Source: Flavobacterium sp. SUN052 (GTDB lineage Bacteria > Bacteroidota > Bacteroidia > Flavobacteriales > Flavobacteriaceae). Taken from it: DNA of 64,000 bases. Of the stretch, positions 59,289 through 64,000 are shown in pieces. The stretch lies in contig NZ_JAPQNS010000002.1 of assembly GCF_028867935.1 (NCBI RefSeq), forward strand, positions 372,001-436,000. Reading direction: 5' to 3'. Numbering within the stretch: position 1 is the first letter of the stretch; each line of letters begins with the position of its first letter. A program made the position numbers and the translations under genes. The notes under the pieces were generated by a model. That model worked only from the letters and a program-made list of their open reading frames with translations, made no database searches and had not been told where the DNA came from.

Positions 59289-60584
59289 ATGCAAACGAAC
59301 AAACCCCTCGACTCGCTGAATATTTTCAGCTTCAACGGTGTGCAGATGCGGACCTTCCACATTACGTGGCTTACTTTTTTTGTCTGTTTCTTCGGCTGGT
59401 TTGGGCTGGCCCCGCTGATGCCTGCCATCCGGGCCGATTTGGGCCTAACCAAACCGGAAGTAGGTAATACAATCATTGCCGCTGTATCGGCTACCATTCT
59501 GGCCCGTCTGGTCATTGGCCGGTTGTGCGATACGTGGGGGCCGCGTAAAACCTACACAGCCTTGCTCGTACTGGGTTCGTTGCCGGTTATGTTTGTTGGG
59601 TTAGCGCATGATTACACCACGTTTTTACTCTTCCGGCTGGCAATTGGTATCATCGGTGCGTCGTTCGTGATTACGCAATTTCATACGTCGATCATGTTCG
59701 CCCCAAAAATCAAAGGCACGGCCAACGCCGTTGCCGGTGGATGGGGTAACCTCGGCGGAGGCATCACCCAGTTGGCCATGCCGCTCATCATGGCCACTAT
59801 TGTTGGTTTCGGCTACACAAAGCCCGAAGCCTGGCGGTTAGCCATGATTTTTCCGGGCGTGCTAATGCTCATTATGGCCTTCGTTTATTACCGCTTCACC
59901 CAGGATACACCCGCTGGCAACTACAGTAGTGTTGAGAGGTCGGTGTCAACGGGCGAAAAAGTCAGTTTCTGGACAGCCTGCTCCGACATCCGGGTGTGGG
60001 CGCTTGCCCTGGCGTATGCCTGCTGCTTCGGGATGGAAATTACGTTTGATGGGGTGGCCGCGCTTTACTTCTTTGATAATTTCAAACTGGCCGAAACCGA
60101 AGCTGGGTTCTGGGCCATGCTCTTTGGCGGAATGAATATTTTTGCCCGTGCCCTCGGCGGTATCGTCGCCGATAAAGTGGGGAATAGATACGGTATGCGG
60201 GGCAAAGGCATTTTGCTGGCAGGTATGCTGGTACTGGAAGGAGCCGGTATTCTGTTGTTCGCTCAGGCGGGTAGCTTACCAATGGCAATCATCTCCATGA
60301 TTACGTTTGCCCTGTTCCTGAAAATGTCGAACGGCAGCACCTACGCGATTGTCCCTTTCGTAAACCCCAAAGCCGTTGGAGTTATTTCTGGCGTTGTTGG
60401 CGCAGGCGGAAACCTGGGTGGTATGCTGATGGCATTCCTGTTCAAATCCCAGTCTATCAGCTACGGTCAGGCCTTCATGTACATTGGTGCTATCGTAATC
60501 GCTGTTGGCGCACTCCTGTTCCTGGTGAATTTCAGTAAAGTAGTTGTCGTAGAACCGGCAGAAGCAGAACTGCAAACAGCTTGA
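59289..60584 (+). CDS. narK: MFS nitrate/nitrite transporter (NarK/NasA-like)
   Basis: 431 residues from ATG 59289 (MQTNKPLDSLNIFSFNGVQM); an earlier in-frame ATG at 59244 lies next to the repeat element. About 12 membrane helices. NNP family signatures are seen: HITWLTFFVCFFGWFGLAPL, VIGRLCDTWGPRKTYTALLV, and the Gly-rich VAGGWGNLGGGITQLAMP and GVVGAGGNLGGMLMAF. It moves nitrate and/or nitrite across the inner membrane, in addition to the ABC system. Confidence 0.93.
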   Translation: MQTNKPLDSLNIFSFNGVQMRTFHITWLTFFVCFFGWFGLAPLMPAIRADLGLTKPEVGNTIIAAVSATILARLVIGRLCDTWGPRKTYTALLVLGSLPVMFVGLAHDYTTFLLFRLAIGIIGASFVITQFHTSIMFAPKIKGTANAVAGGWGNLGGGITQLAMPLIMATIVGFGYTKPEAWRLAMIFPGVLMLIMAFVYYRFTQDTPAGNYSSVERSVSTGEKVSFWTACSDIRVWALALAYACCFGMEITFDGVAALYFFDNFKLAETEAGFWAMLFGGMNIFARALGGIVADKVGNRYGMRGKGILLAGMLVLEGAGILLFAQAGSLPMAIISMITFALFLKMSNGSTYAIVPFVNPKAVGVISGVVGAGGNLGGMLMAFLFKSQSISYGQAFMYIGAIVIAVGALLFLVNFSKVVVVEPAEAELQTA

Positions 60585-60615
60585 TAGAAACGTGGCCGGG
60601 CTGGCGTACCAATTG

Positions 60616-60680
60616 AACGGATTAAAACTAATCATAAAATCCGTGTGAATCCGCTCCATCCGTGTCATCCGCGTTCCAAT
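60616..60680. repeat. ATCCGTGTN repeat stretch (element J)
   Basis: aatccgtgtgaatccgc and catccgtgtcatccgcg are imperfect tandem units; cggatt at 60618-60623 is inverse to aatccg. It lies between the narK-like and nitrate reductase genes, and resembles the other intergenic elements in style though with different words. Confidence 0.45.
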
Positions 60681-60699
60681 CATTTATCGACGATAAATC

Positions 60700-63600
60700 A
60701 TGAACCATCAAACTACGTGTTGCTATTGTGGCGTTGGCTGTGGAATCGTAGTCAAACAGGAGCCGAACGGACAGTTAAAGGTTGAGGGGGATAAGCAACA
60801 CCCGTCGAACAGAGGAATGCTGTGCTCCAAGGGCATGAACCTGCATTATACGGTGATGGATCAGTCGGATCGCTTACTGTACCCGCAGATGCGCCTTAAC
60901 CGGAATATGCCCATGCAGCGCGTGAGTTGGGATGCGGCTCTGGAACGGACCGCAGCGGTATTCAGGACCCTGATTCAGAAATTCGGACCCGATTCGGTGG
61001 CGTTTTATGTCTCGGGACAGTGTTTGACGGAGGAATATTACCTGGTCAACAAGCTGATCAAAGGGTTTATTGGGTCCAATAATATCGACACCAATTCCCG
61101 GCTGTGCATGAGTTCGGCAGTGGTGGGTTATAAACTGTCGCTGGGCGAAGATTCGGTGCCGGTCTGTTACGACGACATCGAGGAAGCCGACGTTTTTCTG
61201 GTGCAGGGTGCCAACCCAGCCTGGTGCCACCCCATTATCTGGCGTCGGATCGAAGCGCACAAAGCCGCAAATCCAACCGTCAAAATCATTTGTGTTGATC
61301 CGCGTAAAACCGACACCGCCCGATCTTCGGATCTCCACCTGCCCATTCGGCCCGGCACCGATATTGTGCTGAACAATGCCATTGGCCGGTTGCTGATCGA
61401 GAACGGCGACATTGACGCTGAGTTCATTGCCCTCCATGCCGATGGGTTCACAGCCTACAGCGAACAGGTGATGCAACGCACCATCGACGAAGCGGCCGAG
61501 ATTTGTGGTGTTTCTGCCGACGGAATTCGGCAAGCGGCCAACTGGATTGGGAACTCGAAAGGCTTTTTGTCGCTCTGGACAATGGGGCTTAACCAGTCGG
61601 TCATTGGAGTAAACAAGAATCTGGCCCTTATCAATCTGCATCTCATTACGGGGCGCATTGGTAAACCCGGCAACGGCCCGTTCTCGCTTACGGGTCAGCC
61701 AAATGCTATGGGGGGCCGTGAAACGGGTGGATTAGCCAACATTCTACCCGCACATCGTGAGGTCACCAATGCCACCCACCGCGCTGAAGTGGAAGCGTTC
61801 TGGAACAGCCCAGTCAACATTGCCGCCAAACCCGGACTGACCGCTACCGAAATGTTCGAGGCTCTGGCCGACGATAAATTGAAGGCCATCTGGATTATCA
61901 ACACCAATCCGTTGGTGAGTATGCCAGATGTGAATGCGGCCGAAAAAGCCCTAAAAAACGCCCGTTTCGTTGTCGTTCAGGATGTATCGAACCGAGCCGA
62001 TACCGTGCAGTTTGCCGATGTGGTGCTGCCCGCTGCGGCCTGGCTCGAAAAAGAGGGCACTATGACCAATGCCGAACGCCGGATTGCGCACCTGCCTAAA
62101 GTGATCGACGCCCCCGGCGAAGCTTTACCTGACGCAGAAATCATCTGGCGATTTGCCCAGAAAATGGGTTTCGGTAATGCCTTTGCCTACACCAATACCT
62201 CCGCTGTTTACGACGAATACGCCCAGCTCACCGCCGGAACAAACGTCGATATAACAGGCGTAAACTACGCTCTGCTCAGAGAAAAACGCACGGTTCAGTG
62301 GCCTTATCCTAAAGTGAGAACTCCCTTCCCCTTAGTTCAAGGGGAGGGGCCGGGGCGGTCGGCCGCTGCCGGGGGGTCAACCGGCACCAAACGCCTGTTC
62401 ACCAATCATAAATTCTACACCCCCAATGGACGCGCTCAAATTCATGCAGTGCCTGATGAAAATACCTCTGAGCCAACTGATGCTGACTTTCCGCTTATCC
62501 TGACCACTGGTCGCATCCGCGACCAGTGGCACACCATGACTAAAACCGGCCGGGTGGCCAAGCTGAACCAACATAGTCCGCAACCCTTTTTGCAAATCCA
62601 CCCCGATGATGCCAAAGCACGCGGCATTGAAGAAGGTCAACTGGTTGACGTGAAGGGTCGCCGGGGTGAAGTGCGGGTGAAAGCCCAGCTAACGGAGGAT
62701 GTGCGTCGCGGACTGTGCTTTTTGCCAATGCACTGGGGCAAGGTGATGGCTGGTAATCAGGGCGGCAGTACCCTTAACAGGGCGAACAACCTGACCAACT
62801 CGCTCGTTGACCCACGCTCTAAAGAACCCGATTTCAAGTTCTCGGCAGTGGAGGTCAGCCCTTACAGCAAACCCGTTGAGAAAATCATCATTATCGGAGC
62901 AGGTTCAGCCGGTTTGGGCTTTATCAATGCATATCGCGCCCTGAAATCGGGGCGCGTTGACAGCCCCACGACGCCCGTAAACGATGAGATGCACGTTTTC
63001 TCCAAAGAGATTTACCCCTTTTACAACCGCGTTCTATTACCCGACTACATCAGTGGCGCACAGTCGTGGGAGCAGCTGGTTAAACTCCGCGAAGATCAGT
63101 TCGAAGAAGCTCATATCATTGTTCACAAAGGTGTTGGCATTGCCCATATCGACCGAAAAGCGAAAGTGGTGGTTGACACCGACGGTGTTGAACATAGCTA
63201 TGACAAGATTCTGCTGGGCACGGGCAGTCGGGCGTTTATGCCCAAAGGCATACCCCGTTTGTCAGGTATTTTTAATATGCGCTCGCGGCTCGATGCCGAT
63301 TCGCTCATGCCATTTCTCGATCAACAGGAGCCTCATGCTGTCATTGTGGGTGGTGGCCTATTGGGTCTTGAACTGGCAGCTTCTCTGCGGCAAATCGACG
63401 TTCGGGTAACGGTTATTCAGCGGGTGGGCCGGTTCATGGAACGCCAGCTCGACCCTTTAGCCAGTGAGTTGCTCTACCTGGAACTGCTTGATCGCGGCAT
63501 CGATGTCTATTTTAACGAAGAAGTCCAGACCTTTATGGGGACCGATCAGGTCGAGGGTATTCAGTTGAAATCAGGCAAACGGCTTGATTGCCAAGTAGTG

Positions 63601-64000
63601 GTTGTTGCTATTGGTACAGTTCCTAACATTGAACTTGCCCGCGAGGCCGGCCTGACCTGCAATCGGGGCGTGGTGGTGAACGATTACCTGCAAACGTCCG
63701 ACCCCAACATTTTTGCGGCCGGTGAAGTGGCTCAGTGGAACGGGCAGATGTGGGGTATTACGCTGGCCGCCGAACAACAGGCCGAAACAGCCGCCCGCTA
63801 CATTGCCGGTGACATTTCGCAACCGTATAAAGGCAGCCTATCCATCAGCATTCTAAAAATGGAAGGCCTCCATCTGTGCAGCATGGGCCTGACCGAAGTT
63901 CCCCCCAATGCTGGCAGCGATTATGAAGAGATTGTCTTTGTCGACAAGTCGAAGCGCTATTACAAAAAGTGTATCGTTCGGGGAGATAAGCTGGTAGGCG
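60700..64000 (+). CDS. nasC: Assimilatory nitrate reductase, molybdopterin subunit fused to a NirB-like FAD domain (3' end outside window)
   Basis: At least 1100 codons from ATG 60700; still open at the right edge. The N-terminal 4Fe-4S site is Cys7, Cys10, Cys14 and Cys42 (TTCCYCGVGCG, GMLCSKG). The probable molybdenum ligand is Cys136 in NSRLCMSSAVVG. Typical NapA/NasC sections follow (VQGANPAWCHP, ITGRIGKPGNGPFSLTGQPN, LPAAAWLEKEGTMTNAERRI; terminal MGD-binding domain about 590-700). From about residue 725 an FAD/NAD(P) domain begins (KIIIIGAGSAGLGFIN; VIVGGGLLGLELAASL). Nitrate would be reduced with electrons taken in by the fused flavin domain. A short repeat-derived insert lies near residues 541-560. 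Confidence 0.92.
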   Translation, partial: MNHQTTCCYCGVGCGIVVKQEPNGQLKVEGDKQHPSNRGMLCSKGMNLHYTVMDQSDRLLYPQMRLNRNMPMQRVSWDAALERTAAVFRTLIQKFGPDSVAFYVSGQCLTEEYYLVNKLIKGFIGSNNIDTNSRLCMSSAVVGYKLSLGEDSVPVCYDDIEEADVFLVQGANPAWCHPIIWRRIEAHKAANPTVKIICVDPRKTDTARSSDLHLPIRPGTDIVLNNAIGRLLIENGDIDAEFIALHADGFTAYSEQVMQRTIDEAAEICGVSADGIRQAANWIGNSKGFLSLWTMGLNQSVIGVNKNLALINLHLITGRIGKPGNGPFSLTGQPNAMGGRETGGLANILPAHREVTNATHRAEVEAFWNSPVNIAAKPGLTATEMFEALADDKLKAIWIINTNPLVSMPDVNAAEKALKNARFVVVQDVSNRADTVQFADVVLPAAAWLEKEGTMTNAERRIAHLPKVIDAPGEALPDAEIIWRFAQKMGFGNAFAYTNTSAVYDEYAQLTAGTNVDITGVNYALLREKRTVQWPYPKVRTPFPLVQGEGPGRSAAAGGSTGTKRLFTNHKFYTPNGRAQIHAVPDENTSEPTDADFPLILTTGRIRDQWHTMTKTGRVAKLNQHSPQPFLQIHPDDAKARGIEEGQLVDVKGRRGEVRVKAQLTEDVRRGLCFLPMHWGKVMAGNQGGSTLNRANNLTNSLVDPRSKEPDFKFSAVEVSPYSKPVEKIIIIGAGSAGLGFINAYRALKSGRVDSPTTPVNDEMHVFSKEIYPFYNRVLLPDYISGAQSWEQLVKLREDQFEEAHIIVHKGVGIAHIDRKAKVVVDTDGVEHSYDKILLGTGSRAFMPKGIPRLSGIFNMRSRLDADSLMPFLDQQEPHAVIVGGGLLGLELAASLRQIDVRVTVIQRVGRFMERQLDPLASELLYLELLDRGIDVYFNEEVQTFMGTDQVEGIQLKSGKRLDCQVVVVAIGTVPNIELAREAGLTCNRGVVVNDYLQTSDPNIFAAGEVAQWNGQMWGITLAAEQQAETAARYIAGDISQPYKGSLSISILKMEGLHLCSMGLTEVPPNAGSDYEEIVFVDKSKRYYKKCIVRGDKLVG
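62323..62349. repeat. Small palindrome inserted in frame in the nitrate reductase gene
   Basis: cccttcccctt-agttc-aaggggagggg folds into an 11-bp stem with one G-T pair. The following 40 bp are G-rich (ggccggggcggtcggccgc). It codes for a Pro/Gly/Ala-rich stretch (TPFPLVQGEGPGRSAAAGGS) with no place in the fold, looking like a REP-type sequence captured by the gene. Confidence 0.6.

Noticed and set aside
60874..61641. 255-codon minus-strand frame
   Set aside because: Antisense to the molybdopterin domain of nitrate reductase; shadow of its codon bias.

Overview
The window reads as a chromosomal segment of a Bacteroidota bacterium of the Cytophagales, most like Spirosoma or a close relative. 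The evidence is a mid-50s GC feel, Bacteroidota promoter elements of the TAnnTTTG type in front of many genes, weak ribosome binding sites, and lineage-typical families: DUF2911, DUF5683, DUF983, a hybrid two-component system with a propeller sensor and AraC output, the parA-parB-DUF5683-dapB-lepB cluster and 2-His/DGPF-type modules. All family names come from reading the proteins; no database search was possible. No tRNA, rRNA, CRISPR array, prophage or complete insertion sequence was seen.

Layout. 1-22.4 kb is mostly housekeeping: a truncated Xaa-Pro aminopeptidase, a subtilase, hldD, a QueD-like protein, lpxB, a GNAT enzyme, a PlsC-like acyltransferase, hisB, an NYN/cold-shock fusion, a DGPF protein with an ECF42-type sigma factor, a DEAD-box helicase with a long leader, DUF2911, a haem/copper lipoprotein, a methyltransferase, apaG, ung, lepB, dapB, DUF5683, parB and parA. 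Many of the gaps here hold degenerate 7- to 14-mer repeats that fold into hairpins. 22.6-31.4 kb is a secreted-protein locus: an Ig-like protein, a LamG/propeller protein and a truncated duplicate of its 5' end, divergent from a 1421-residue hybrid two-component regulator; a pair of 13-bp direct repeats 21 bp apart lies between them. 31.5-42.2 kb is dense in signalling: a soluble histidine kinase, three receiver proteins, a LytTR protein separated from a receiver by a single in-frame stop, a DUF937/OmpA protein, UDP-galactopyranose mutase, and a PAS kinase translationally coupled to a receiver-CRP regulator. 42.2-48.3 kb holds a fatty acid desaturase, a NIPSNAP protein, DUF983, an AraC regulator behind a membrane-anchored nuclease, and a BaiN-like flavoprotein.

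48.3-64 kb is a complete-looking nitrate/nitrite assimilation island. The minus-strand operon nirB-nirD-histidine kinase-response regulator couples assimilatory nitrite reductase to a NarX/NarL-like sensor pair. Divergent from it are sumT/cobA (sirohaem, the NirB cofactor), an alginate-export-type outer-membrane barrel, nrtA-nrtB-nrtC/D (ABC nitrate import), a NarK-like MFS transporter and a molybdopterin nitrate reductase fused to a NirB-like FAD domain that runs off the right edge. Together these would bring nitrate through both membranes and reduce it to ammonium.

The most interesting unexplained structure is (i) the family of intergenic repeat hairpins, (ii) a 151-bp nested inverted-repeat element inside the nitrate operon, (iii) a small palindrome inserted in frame in the nitrate reductase gene, (iv) the receiver/LytTR pair split by one stop codon, and (v) the direct-repeat pair in front of the hybrid regulator locus.
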